Shown here in pieces: positions 24,315-34,900 of a DNA stretch of 64,000 bases. Within the stretch, counting starts at the first letter, position 1; the number at the start of each line of letters is the position of its first letter. The notes under the pieces are model-generated. The model was not told where the DNA came from. It did no database searches and saw only the letters and a program-made list of their open reading frames with translations. Both the position numbers and the translations under genes were made by a program. This stretch comes from JBOGUF01 sp050696075. Its GTDB lineage: Bacteria > Chloroflexota > Chloroflexia > Thermomicrobiales > UBA6265. The stretch is from the NCBI GenBank assembly GCA_050696075.1, contig JBOGUF010000128.1:1-64000 (forward strand), read 5' to 3'.

Positions 24315-25730
24315 TCAATCCAACGATCGTACGGTGCGCGCGAATGCGTCGAAAGCCTCCTGTTCCATTGAGTGATGGCCGTCACGGACGACCCAGGTTC
24401 CCGCCACCATCACGTTGCGGACGACGGGGGTTGTGGCGGAGAAGAACCAGCCGTCGAGTACCGATTCGGGGGTGTGGCCGAGCAGGGCGACGGCGTCCGG
24501 GTCGAGCTCGATCAGGTCAGCGCGGAGGCCGGGCGCGATTGCGCCGACCGGTTGGGCGAGCGCCGAGGCGCCGCCGGCGAGCGCGCGGTCGAAGAGGACG
24601 CGGCCGGGGTGCTCGGTGAGGGGATCGCCGGGCGAAACAGCGGTATCGCGTCGCAAGTGGAGGAGGCGCTGGCCATAGTCGAGCGTGCGCAGTTCGTCCG
24701 CGAGGCTGATTGACCCGTTGCTGTCGGTGCCGATGCCCCAGCGGCCGCCTTCCGTTTGGTACTCGACCAGCGGAAAGAGGCCGTCGCCCAGGTTCGCCTC
24801 GGTCATCGGGCAGAGTCCAACCGTTGCGCCGCGGTGGGCGATGCCGCGGCGTTCCTCGTTCGTGACGTGGGTTGCGTGGATCAGGGTCCAGCGCGGACCG
24901 AGATCGACGTGATCGAGGAGCCATTCGACCGGTCGGGCATGGAGTGCAGTCAGGCATTCCTCGACCTCTCGCACTTGCTCGGCGACGTGGATGTGGATTG
25001 GTGCGGACGGGTCGATCCCGTCGATGCCGACCAGGAGGTCCGCCAACTCGGCGACCGCGACCGAGCGCAAGCTGTGCGGCGCGACGCCGACACGAAGCGC
25101 TGGGACGCGGCTGATCTGGCCGCGCAGGGTTTCGACGAGGCGCAGAAAGGCGTCGACGTCGTGATGTACGAATCTGCGCTGGCCATCACTCGGCGCCATG
25201 CCGATGCCGCCTTGGGTAAAGAGCGCCGGCAACAACGTGAGGCCGATGCCGGCGCGCTCCGCGGCGGCGACGATGCGCTCGCTTAGCTCGGCAGAGTTGG
25301 CATACGGCCGGCCGTCGCGATCGAGATGCAGGTAGTGGAACTCGCCGACCGTGGTAAACCCGGATTTGAGCATCTCGACGTAAGCGATCGTCGCAACCGC
25401 TTCCAGGTCCTCCGGCGAAAGGGCGTTGGCAAAGCGGTACATGCGATCGCGCCAGCTCCAGAAGTCGGATCGCGTCGCGCCCGGCATCCCCTCGGCTCGG
25501 CCGGCGAGACCTCGCTGGTGAGCGTGCGCGTGGAGGTTCGGCATCCCTGGCAGGAGGAAACCGGAGAGCTCGTGGACCTCAAAGTTTGACCAGGAGGCTG
25601 GGCGGGCTGATTCGACCGCGACGACCATGCCGGCGGCGTCGATTTCGAGGTAGCCGGGTGAATACCAGCCGCCTGGTTGGTGCAGGTGGGCCGCGCGGTA
25701 GCGGCCCGCATCGCGTCCGGGTCGTGTCAT
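24315..25730 (-). CDS. hutF: Formimidoylglutamate deiminase
   Basis: A 471-aa amidohydrolase that hydrolyses N-formimidoylglutamate to N-formylglutamate plus ammonia, in the five-step version of histidine breakdown. Metal ligands appear as MPNLHAHAHQRGLAG (His-x-His), the lysine-free HIHVAEQVREVEECL His, TLIHATHV, and the Asp in WGIGTDSNGSISLADELRTLDYGQRL, which is characteristic of HutF. The C-terminal ADLIELDPDAVALLGHTPESVLDGWFFS is also typical. It is on the opposite strand from hutH-hutU. hutI and hutG, needed before and after this step, are not in the window. Confidence 0.9.
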   Translation of the reverse strand: MTRPGRDAGRYRAAHLHQPGGWYSPGYLEIDAAGMVVAVESARPASWSNFEVHELSGFLLPGMPNLHAHAHQRGLAGRAEGMPGATRSDFWSWRDRMYRFANALSPEDLEAVATIAYVEMLKSGFTTVGEFHYLHLDRDGRPYANSAELSERIVAAAERAGIGLTLLPALFTQGGIGMAPSDGQRRFVHHDVDAFLRLVETLRGQISRVPALRVGVAPHSLRSVAVAELADLLVGIDGIDPSAPIHIHVAEQVREVEECLTALHARPVEWLLDHVDLGPRWTLIHATHVTNEERRGIAHRGATVGLCPMTEANLGDGLFPLVEYQTEGGRWGIGTDSNGSISLADELRTLDYGQRLLHLRRDTAVSPGDPLTEHPGRVLFDRALAGGASALAQPVGAIAPGLRADLIELDPDAVALLGHTPESVLDGWFFSATTPVVRNVMVAGTWVVRDGHHSMEQEAFDAFARTVRSLD

Positions 25731-25930
25731 GCGACGAACCTACCCAGAGATGAATCTGCCGACGAACGACGGGCGTTGACTAGAGTGTCACAGGTGGCAC
25801 GTAGCTTGCGTTCGGACGCCAGTATCCCGCACTTCCCCGCGTGGCGACCGGCGACGGAACTAGTCCGTCGCCGGTGCTGACCGGCTACATCTTTTCACAG
25901 TCGTTGGGGCTTCGTCGAGGAGGCATCGTC

Positions 25931-26089
25931 ATGGAATCAGTGATCGTCGGCGTCATTATCGGGTTGTGGCTCTTGCTCTTTATCCCGATGACCGTTGGGC
26001 CATTGCTGCGCGAGCGCCGCGTTGTCGATAGGCCGCCCCGGGTGATCAGGCTGGACAACCATCGGCGCGGTCCACAGCGCGCCGCGTAG
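25931..26089 (+). CDS. Small single-pass membrane protein
   Basis: A 52-aa protein: residues 3-24 form one membrane helix (VIVGVIIGLWLLLFIPMTVG), followed by a basic tail (LRERRVVDRPPRVIRLDNHRRG). AGGAGG is 8 bases before the ATG. The inside-basic tail suggests that the C-terminus is cytoplasmic. No family recognised. The downstream gap to 26335 holds a stem-loop and a promoter. Confidence 0.65.
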   Translation: MESVIVGVIIGLWLLLFIPMTVGPLLRERRVVDRPPRVIRLDNHRRGPQRAA

Positions 26090-26122
26090 CCCGGATTGTT
26101 CATGATCGTCATGCAGAGCACT

Positions 26123-26161
26123 CACCCCGTCTGGCCGAGCTTGCTGGGGCGAGACGGGGTG
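26123..26161 (+). terminator. GC-rich stem-loop behind the small membrane protein gene
   Basis: CACCCCGTCT (26123-26132) pairs with AGACGGGGTG (26152-26161) as a perfect 10-bp stem with a 19-base loop, 33 bases after the stop codon. No U-tract is present, so it may be a weak or factor-assisted terminator. Confidence 0.5.
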
Positions 26162-26218
26162 GGTATGCATGGCCTCATGAATAATCCGGGATAGTCCTGG
26201 CCGCGCATGTGATTGATG

Positions 26219-26247
26219 TTCACAGATATAGAAGGATACGCTACACT
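26219..26247 (+). promoter_or_regulatory. Promoter of the two-gene surface protein operon
   Basis: TTCACA (26219-26224), 17-base spacer, TACACT (26242-26247), about 80 bases before the GTG start of the Ig-like protein. Box quality is moderate but spacing is ideal and the position fits. Confidence 0.5.
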
Positions 26248-26334
26248 GACAGCATAGGAACAAAACCGTCGAGTAGAACGACGTCGTCGCGGTTACCAGG
26301 GCCAGCCGGCCGGTGAACCGCTGGGGCTTGAACC

Positions 26335-28911
26335 GTGAGGCGCCTGCTGAGGCGTGCTGCCGGCGCTCGCGATGCACCGGAGCGAGCCGCGCCAACTGAC
26401 CAGCCTGACCAGCCTGACCGGCAACTCAGCGCGCCGGGTTCCCGTCTCGCCTTTGCGCGACGCATCCCCTGGCGTCCCGCCCACCTTTGGCACCTCCTTT
26501 GGATCATCCCACTGTTGCTGACCGCGGGCATTTCGGCGGCCCGCGCTTTCGGCGGTGACGAAGATGTCCCGCCCCCGATCATCGAGCAATTCGTCGTCCA
26601 GCCGGCGGTCACTGATCCCGGCGGTGAGGTGACGCTGAAGTGGAAGGTCTCGCGCGCCGAGTCGGTGTCGATCTCCCCGGCGCCCGGCGTCGTCGAGGGC
26701 GAGGGCGAGGCGACGCTGACCGCTGGCGATGCCGCGACCACTTATATCTTGAACGCGATCAGCGGCGATCATCGCCGGTCCAGCACCATCTCACTTCAAA
26801 TCGCGCCCCAACAGCCGGCGATCGGCTACTTTGAAGCTGAGCCAGCCGAGATCGCGCCGGGACAAAGCGTCGTGCTGAATTGGTCCGTCGTGGGCCAAGG
26901 GGCGGCGGTGACGATCGAACCGGGTGATGGGTCGATGCTGGCCCCGATCGGTTCGGTGATCCTCCAACCCGACGCCTCGACGGTCTACACGATGACGGCG
27001 GCGAATGCGGCTGGCAGCGCCGTGGGCACGGTGCAGGTAACGGTCGGTGAGCAACAGTTGACCGCACCGCCGGAGATCGTCGAGTTCGCCGCTAACCCAC
27101 CCCGGATCGACCTGACCGCGCCGGACGCGAATCCGAATGAGACGGTGCAGCTCAGTTGGCGGATCGAAGGCGCGGAGTCGGTCGAGATTGTCGGCGACGA
27201 AGTCCGCTCCGGCTTGCCGGCAGAAGGGACGATTGACGTTCAACGTCCCGCCGAGACGACGACCTACTACCTGATCGCGAACAACACGGGCGGCTCGGCG
27301 ACCAAAGAGGTCGCGGTTGAGATCGTGCAACCCGCCGACCAGGCGCTGCCGACGCCGGCAATGGTGATCATCCCGCAGCCGAGCGACGATGCTGGGGTGG
27401 TGGAGGCGCCGCTCGACGGTTCGACGAGCGGGAATAGTTCGGACGGCGCGGTCGCCCAGAGCAGCGCCCAGTACACCGACCCGTTGCCGCAAGTCGATCT
27501 GTTGGCTGCATCGCCGAATCCGGCACGGGTCGGCGACGAGGTGGTGGTGCGCTGGGCCGTCTCTCAGGCGACGACCGTGTCGGTGGAGACGGTGCCCGCG
27601 CCGCCAGGGTCGACGCCGCTGCGGTCGCGCGCGGGCGTCTTCCGTTTCATCGCAAAAGAGGACGTCGCGATCCTGTTGGAAGCGTCGAGTTCGGGTGGCT
27701 CGATGCTTCGCCGCCAGGTCGGCGTGCGGGTGCTGCAAGCGGTCCAGCCGGTCGCGGCCGGTGTTGGCGGGGAGGCGCTGCCGCTGGTGGCGGAAGGCGG
27801 GAGCCTCGGGGCGTCGGCGGTCGTCAACGACGACGGCGACGTCTGGCTCTATCGCGCCGATGAGAACCGGTGGCAGCTCGCCGGGACGCTCGGCATCCGC
27901 CCCATCTCCGTCGCCATCGCCGGCGCGGCCATCTTCGGCGTGGCTGAGGACGGCACGATGCGCGCCCTTGACCTGAGCAGCTTATCCGCCGACCCTGGCG
28001 CGTCGCCGGCGGCATCGCCGGCCGCATCCCCGCGGGCCTCGCCCGCGGGGACGCCTTCCGCGCTCCGATTAGGCACACCAGTCACGCTGCCGCCGACCTG
28101 CACGGAAGCGATCGCGGTCGTCGGCCACGAACGGCCAACGGCGTCCGAGGATCAGGTCGTGCCGACGCTGTTGATCGCCTGCGCCGAACCAAGCCCCATC
28201 GTCGTGGCCGCGCCGACAACCGGGGCGACGCTCGGTTCAGCCCGCTGGACGACCAAGCTGACCGCGGAACCCGCGGGCATGAGTGTCAGCGCGGTCGACG
28301 GATCGACGGCCGCGGTCCATTACCCGCTCTTTAGTCCGCGGGCTACCACGATCGATCTCCTCGATGTGGCGTCCGGCCAGGCGGCCGAGGTGTCGTTCAC
28401 CGGCCCGGTCACGGCGGTCACGGTCAGCCCGGACGGCGGCACGGTGGTAGCGGCGCTCTTCGACGATGCCGCGCTCTACGTGGTTGATCGCCGGGGCGTT
28501 GCGCCCCGGCGGGTGCCGATGCCGAGCCCGGTGCGAACCCTGACCTGGGCGTCGAGCGCCGCCGAGCGCGAAGACGCCTTCGATAGCCAGGCAGGACCAG
28601 GGCCGACGCCATTTGTCGGCGGCACCGACGCCTTCGGTGAGACGAACCCGGTGCTGCCGACGCCGATCCCGGCCAACCCGAACGCGGCCGAAGGCGCCGG
28701 CTCGGTGCTGGTGACGTGGTACTACCGCACCGGCGGGTCGCTGGTCAGCCTGGCGCCCTGGTCGCCGACGACGCTCATTGCCGCCGAGATAAGTCCTGAT
28801 CGCGCGATCAGCCAGGCGGTCGATGACGGTCGCGCGATCGTCGTCGCTTCCTTCGGACCGAATGTCGGGATCGCCTTTCCTTGGGTCGAGTCGGGGAGGG
28901 GCGCGCCATGA
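26335..28911 (+). CDS. Membrane-anchored surface protein with Ig-like domains and a C-terminal propeller-like region
   Basis: An 858-aa protein with a basic cytoplasmic N-terminus and one membrane helix (about residues 49-71, LWHLLWIIPLLLTAGISAARAF), so the rest lies outside. Four similar Ig-like domains follow (starting near residues 80, 160, 240 and 370). Each reads P-x-I/V-x-F-x(3)-P, G-x-V-x-L-x-W-x-V and ends TTYxLxAxN. The region from about 480 has repeated strand pairs (GDVWLYRADENRWQLAG, RALDLSSL, AVTVSPDGGTVVAALFDDAALYVVDRRG) that look like a beta-propeller. No enzyme motif was found. Its stop overlaps the ATG of the next gene by 4 bases, so the two giant proteins are translationally coupled and may act together on the cell surface. 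Confidence 0.8.
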   Translation: MRRLLRRAAGARDAPERAAPTDQPDQPDRQLSAPGSRLAFARRIPWRPAHLWHLLWIIPLLLTAGISAARAFGGDEDVPPPIIEQFVVQPAVTDPGGEVTLKWKVSRAESVSISPAPGVVEGEGEATLTAGDAATTYILNAISGDHRRSSTISLQIAPQQPAIGYFEAEPAEIAPGQSVVLNWSVVGQGAAVTIEPGDGSMLAPIGSVILQPDASTVYTMTAANAAGSAVGTVQVTVGEQQLTAPPEIVEFAANPPRIDLTAPDANPNETVQLSWRIEGAESVEIVGDEVRSGLPAEGTIDVQRPAETTTYYLIANNTGGSATKEVAVEIVQPADQALPTPAMVIIPQPSDDAGVVEAPLDGSTSGNSSDGAVAQSSAQYTDPLPQVDLLAASPNPARVGDEVVVRWAVSQATTVSVETVPAPPGSTPLRSRAGVFRFIAKEDVAILLEASSSGGSMLRRQVGVRVLQAVQPVAAGVGGEALPLVAEGGSLGASAVVNDDGDVWLYRADENRWQLAGTLGIRPISVAIAGAAIFGVAEDGTMRALDLSSLSADPGASPAASPAASPRASPAGTPSALRLGTPVTLPPTCTEAIAVVGHERPTASEDQVVPTLLIACAEPSPIVVAAPTTGATLGSARWTTKLTAEPAGMSVSAVDGSTAAVHYPLFSPRATTIDLLDVASGQAAEVSFTGPVTAVTVSPDGGTVVAALFDDAALYVVDRRGVAPRRVPMPSPVRTLTWASSAAEREDAFDSQAGPGPTPFVGGTDAFGETNPVLPTPIPANPNAAEGAGSVLVTWYYRTGGSLVSLAPWSPTTLIAAEISPDRAISQAVDDGRAIVVASFGPNVGIAFPWVESGRGAP

Positions 28912-31900
28912 TCGACTTTGTGCGCGAAACAGGCAGGCTCGCGGGGCTGGCGATCGAGCCATGGCGCCGTCTCGACCATTGGCTACGCGCGGTGATCGCG
29001 GCGCTGCCGGCCTGGGGCCTGGCCCTGGCCGTAGCCTTCGGCGCGTTTCCCTTCTGGTCGCTCAGCGGCGGCGAGGCGAGCGCCGCCTTGCCGCCCGTCG
29101 TCGCCCCGCCGGTGCCGGGCGCGATGGCGACGATGCGGTACGAGGACGGCGGTGTCGTCCTCTATGCCCGTGGTGTGGACGGATCGTGGGAAGAGATAAA
29201 GCCGCTCGACGACGGCGAGGCGCCGGGTCAGTTCGCCAAGTTCGCGACGACCTCGCCTGACCGCCGCCTGGTCTCATACGTCAAAGCCGACGACCAATTG
29301 ATGAGCAATGCCCGCATCAGCGTCGTCGACATCGCGACCGGCCAGGAACGGGATCTGGCCACGATCCCCACCGGGTTCTTCCCGGTGACGCCCGTCTGGT
29401 CGCCCGACGCCAGCCGGCTCGCCTTTGCCCAAAAGAGTGGGGAGCACGTCGAACTCTGGGTGATCCACATCGCCACCGGCGAGCTGGTCCCGGTCCCGAC
29501 CGAGGAACCGATCTCGCCGCGGGCGTTCTACGGCTCGAACCCGAGCCCGTTGGTCTGGGCGGAGGACGGCGAGAGCCTGAGTTTCGACATGCCCGACCAA
29601 TCGGGCCGGCGGATGGTTCACTACAACGTCGACGTCGATTCCGGCAAGCAGAAGAAGCGGGAAGGCAACGAGCTGCCAGAGGAGGAGCCCTGCGACTTGC
29701 CGGTCTTTAGCCAGAACGACCCGCGCTGGGCTGACACGGTAATGCGGGAACTGGGCGACACGATCGGCGCGGCCGGGTGCGCGCTGACGTCGACCGCTAT
29801 GGTGCTCAACTTCTATGGCAGCAGCAGCGATCCGGGCACGCTCAGCGCCTGCCTTGGCCCCGCGGCTGAGCCGATCTTTTGGGCAGTCGCGGCGCAGCGG
29901 AACTGCAACGACGGCACGGGCCAATTCGAGGACTACGTCGCGTTCACTTGGGACAAGCTGGCGTCGATGATGGCCGAGGGACGACCGGTCGTCCTCGGCT
30001 TCGCGGGCGGCATCTCCGGCTCGCACTACGTCGTCGTCAAGAGCGGGTTCGGCTCCGACGGCGCGAACTACTCCATCATCGACCCCTGGGACGGCACGAC
30101 CTGGAAGACGATCGAGTACTACGCTGAGAAGGGATATTCGCCGGAATGGCTCGTCATCTACCGAGGCGAGGAAGGCGAATGCACCGCCCGTACCACCGCG
30201 CCGCCAGTCAAGGCCCCCGACCTTTCCTTCGGCACCGAGGCCGCCGGAGTTGAAGGCACCTGGCAGTGGCGACCTCTGATCGAGCAGGTCGCCGGCGAGA
30301 CGGGTGTCGACCCCGACATCATGCAAGCGATCATGGCGCTCGAATCGGGCGGCGATCCGAACACCATTGGCCCGTACACCGGCTCGCTCGGCGAGGCGAT
30401 GGGCCTGATGCAGGTCATGAACGGTCTCGATGGACCGTGGAACTTCGTGGCCCAGTACACGGGCAGTTACCCGACCCACGACGAGATGCTTGTGCCGATC
30501 AACAACATCCGAGCCGGCGCGTACGAGCTGAAATGGCGACACGACCTCGGTGGCAACTGGTCGGACTGGTTCATCTCGGCGGTCGGTTACTTCGGCGCCA
30601 CTACCCCCGACGGGCAGATCACCGGGGCGCGGGACGCGTTCGGCACGGACGGTTGGGCCTACTACGATCGGATCCGCGCCAACTACATCGCGATTCGGCA
30701 GCGGCTCGGCGGCGGCGGTGACATTCCGCCCCCACCCAACGACGTGCGCCGCCCCGCGGAATGGCCGCCGGCCGGCACGATCGAGATGTTGCTCGGCGGC
30801 GCGCCGTACTCGATCAGCCAGGGCTTCGGCTATACCGGCTTCACCCCCGGACCTGGCGCCTACGACTACTCGTCAGCCTACGGGCTCCAAGCGGGCGACC
30901 ACGCCGCCATCGACATTGCCATCCCATATGGCACACCCCTCTTCTCGCCGATCACGACGTCGGTGCAGTACGCCAGCGCCGACATCTACTTCGCGCCGAA
31001 CCACGTCGATCTGAATATCCCTGGGATGGGCGGTTGCGCCGAGGTCATCTTCGGCCACATGAGCGAAATGCGCGTCTCGGCGGGGCAAGCGGTGGAGCCG
31101 GGAACGTTCCTCGGCTATTCGGGTACCGCGGGCACTGGGCCGCACCTTCACCTCGAAGTGCGCGTGCCGGATGCGTCGACGTCGTCCGGCTGCCGCGCGG
31201 TCGACCCCCGTATCTTCTTCGGCATGGGCGGTGATTACACCCAACTGCCACGACCCGAGGGCGGTCCGGCCCCGCCACCGCCTCCCGGCCCAAGTGAGCC
31301 AACGCCGACGGGGCCGGCCGCCCCACCCGCGCCACCCGCTCCCGCACTGCCGACCAATACCCCGCGGCCGACGAACACGCCGACCCTATCTCCCACCTCG
31401 ACGGCCACCATCACCGCCACGGCGACTGGAACCATCTTCCCGACCGCGACGAGCGGCGATGGCACCCGCCGGCGTCCAACGGAGACGCCGACAACGTTCG
31501 GCGTCGACGGAGGGACTCCAATCGCTACGGAAACACCTGGCGGTCTGACGCGCGGCCAAGCGTTGCCAACCGCAACCGCATCGTCGGACGGCACGCCGCC
31601 GACTGAACAAGGTCCGACCCTTATCCGAGGCGGGGTCCAGGATCAAGTTCCGCCGCCCGGCCTCCCCGGCAGCGGTCGGTTGCCCGGTACGCCGACGCCG
31701 GTGCCGCCGCGCCCGCCGGTGCAGGCACAAGAACTGCCGATCGTCACCATCATCGGCCCGCAAGACTGGGAGAGCTACAACGCGCCGATCAGGTTCGAGC
31801 GCTACATCGTCGACTTCCCGGCAGATCCAAAGGCGGTCGTGAGCGTCAAACCCCAGATTGGTACGACGTTCAAGCAGGAGGGGAAGCACGAGATCGCGGT

Positions 31901-34900
31901 GACGGTCATAAGTCCGAAGATTCCTGGTGGGCTCATGATCCATACCGTCGCGTTCTTCATCGACTATTCCATGCCGGTGATCAATGCCGAGATTGCCGGG
32001 AAGCAATATCGGGTGCCGCTGGATGCGGATCAGGGGTTGCGGGGCATGGTCGAGCCCGACGCGGGTGCGCCGCGGGCACTCGCCGCGCCGGCCGTTCAGC
32101 CTGGCGAGACGATCGCGCCGACGTCGTGCTACGACGGCGAAGCGACGATCTCGTTTACCTACGACGACTCCGGCACGCCGATCAAGGCGGCGGCCTACCG
32201 GGTCGACGGCGGTAAGTGGCGGTACTACACAAACAATGCGATACCGCATCCGATCTCGATACGCCGGCACGGCAGCCATTCGTTGGAGTATTACGCGGTC
32301 GACGCGGCGGGGAACCAGAGCCTGTCGAGTGTCGTTAGTCTCTGCGTCGTCGCCAACCCGGCGGTCCCGATCCAGGGACCTGAGCCGACGGCGACGGTGA
32401 CGCCGTCGCCCACGCCTGAGGAGCGCATCGACGAAGAGCGCGACCCCGATTTGCGCATCCTTGAACCCGATCAATTGCCGGGGACTCCAACGGACGTCCC
32501 ACCGACGACGACGCGCATTGCAACGCCCGCGCCGGCTTCGCCGACGGCCGAGCCACCAACCACGACTGCAACCAGTACGCCGACGCAAACGCCCGAACTG
32601 AGCGCGACGTCGACTCAGACACCAGAGTCGGGCGCGACCGCGACGAGCACGCCGGTCCCGCCGCCGACGGCGCCCCCGCCAATTGTTCAAACGCCAACGA
32701 ACACGCCGACGCGGATGCCGACCGAATCACCCGAACCGACCGAGGAAGGCGAGGGCGAACGCCTCTTCCCAACCGCCACGGCAACCATCGAGCCGACGGT
32801 CTCGGTTTCGCCGACGGCCGGGCCGACTACCGGCTCCATCGAGGTGCTGAAACTGGACGACGAGGATCAATCGCTGGCCGGCGCCTGCTTCGCGATTGAG
32901 GCGGATGGTCCGCAACCAACGGTGACGACCGGCGACGGCGGATTGCCCGCGGCGTGCGATGAGGACGACGGCGCAAACGACGGCAGGACCGTGATTACCG
33001 ATCTGGCGGCCGGCGAATATGACCTGATCGAGACGTCGTCGCCGCCGGGCTACGCGCCGATCGCGCCGATCCGCATCACCGTCGAGGCAGGTCAGACGCT
33101 AACCTACGAGGTGGTGAACAGTACCCGCCTCGGCGGCATCATCGTCGTCTGGGAGGGTGGACAGTCCGCGCCGTCACCGGCGGCTTGTTTCGAACTCTTC
33201 ACGTTCGGTGGTCCGGGAGGCGCCGGCGAGCAGGTCCGCGACGAACAGTGCATTGACGAGTCTGTGGCGACGTTCACCTACGCGGACTTGATTCCAGGCA
33301 ACTACGTAATCGCCCAGACCGTGACGCCCGTCGATCACCAAACGGCGCAACCGCTCTTTGTGCCGGTGCTCAGTGGTTCGACGACGGAGATTACGGTCCG
33401 CAACGAGTTGCTGCCTGGTTCATTGACGATCGAAACGCTCGACGAAGCGACGAACGAGCGCATCTTCGGCGCCTGCTTCGATGTCTATACGAACGACTCC
33501 GGCGTGCGTGGCACACGGGTCACGGGCGCCTGCGACGACGGCGACGGCGCGGCAGACGGCCTGACCACGATCGGCGATATCCCGCCTGGCTCCTTCTTCG
33601 TCGTCGAGACGCGGACGCCGCCCAACTACGCGGCGGCTCCCGATCGAGAAATCTCGGTGGTGCCTGACGGTGAGGAAACGATTGTTGTCACCAACACCCT
33701 CATTCCGGGCGCGGTGACGATCCAGAAAACGAATGCCGCCACCGGTGAGCCGCTCGCGGGCGCCTGCTTCACGATTTACGCGGACGACGATGTCGACTAC
33801 GTCGACCCGATCCAGACGGTGTGCGACAGTGGGGATGGCGCCGACGACGGCTCAAGTGCCATGACGGATGTTGCTCCGGGCGATTATGTCCTCGTCGAAA
33901 CGGTCTTCCCACCAGGATTCAATCCCGCCGAGGATACGCCCTTCGAGGTCGTCGCCGGTGCGCCGACCAATCTGGTCGTCCCGAACGAACCGATCTTCGG
34001 CGGTTTGCGCATCTCAAAGCTTGGCGAAGACACTAGTGAGCAGTTGCCAGGAGCGTGCTTCGACATTCACCAAGACGACGGATCGGGTGGCCCTGGCGCG
34101 CTTGTGGCCTCCGTCTGCGACAGCGCGGACGGGACGGAAGATGGACTCGCTGAAGTTACCGGACTGGCGCCCGGTGGCTACGTGATCGTCGAGACGACGG
34201 TGCCGGCGGGGTATCTCGCCGCGCCGAATACGCTAGCGACCGTAACTGCTAACACCGTCGCCGAGGTCACGATTGTCGACCCGGTCCAGCGCGCGACGTT
34301 GACGGTACGCAAAGTCGATCCGGACGGGGTTCTGCTGAATGGCGCCTGCTTCGATCTCTATACCTCCGCCGGCGGCAGCCCCGACGAGTTCATGGCCGGC
34401 GGCTGCGACGGTGACCAGATCCAGACAGCGGGAGGGGGCGTCTTCCCCGACTCGCTCGATGGCGCGATGACCTTTGGCGATCTCCCCGCGGGGGCGTACG
34501 TGGTCATCGAAACTCTCCCGCCGCCGGGGTACGGCGGCGCCCTGCCGACCGAAGTCACCCTTGACGCTGGCGAGAATGCGGTGATCGACGTCGTCAACTC
34601 CTTCGATCCGGTTGGCGACGCGCAGATCGCGGTTTACACCGATCCCGGAGACGGTCGGGTGCCGCTGCCTGGCGCCTGCATTGCAATCTACGAGTTCGAC
34701 ACATACGGGACCAGCACCCCGCCGATCGTCCAGCAATGCGACGAGGACTCGAACGGTGTGCTGCTCTTTACCAGCATCCCAGTCGAGCACTACGTCGCCT
34801 TCGTCAGCGACACGCCGGAAGGATTCCAATCGGGTGGGTCAGTGCCGTTCGAGATCACCATGGGCCAGACCGCTCAGGTCGAGATCGATGTCGATCCGGT

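Noticed and set aside
31290..32820. Possible break or frameshift in the 2299-aa gene at the Pro/Thr-rich linkers
   Set aside because: The frame is continuous through both linkers and the domains on both sides are in the same frame.
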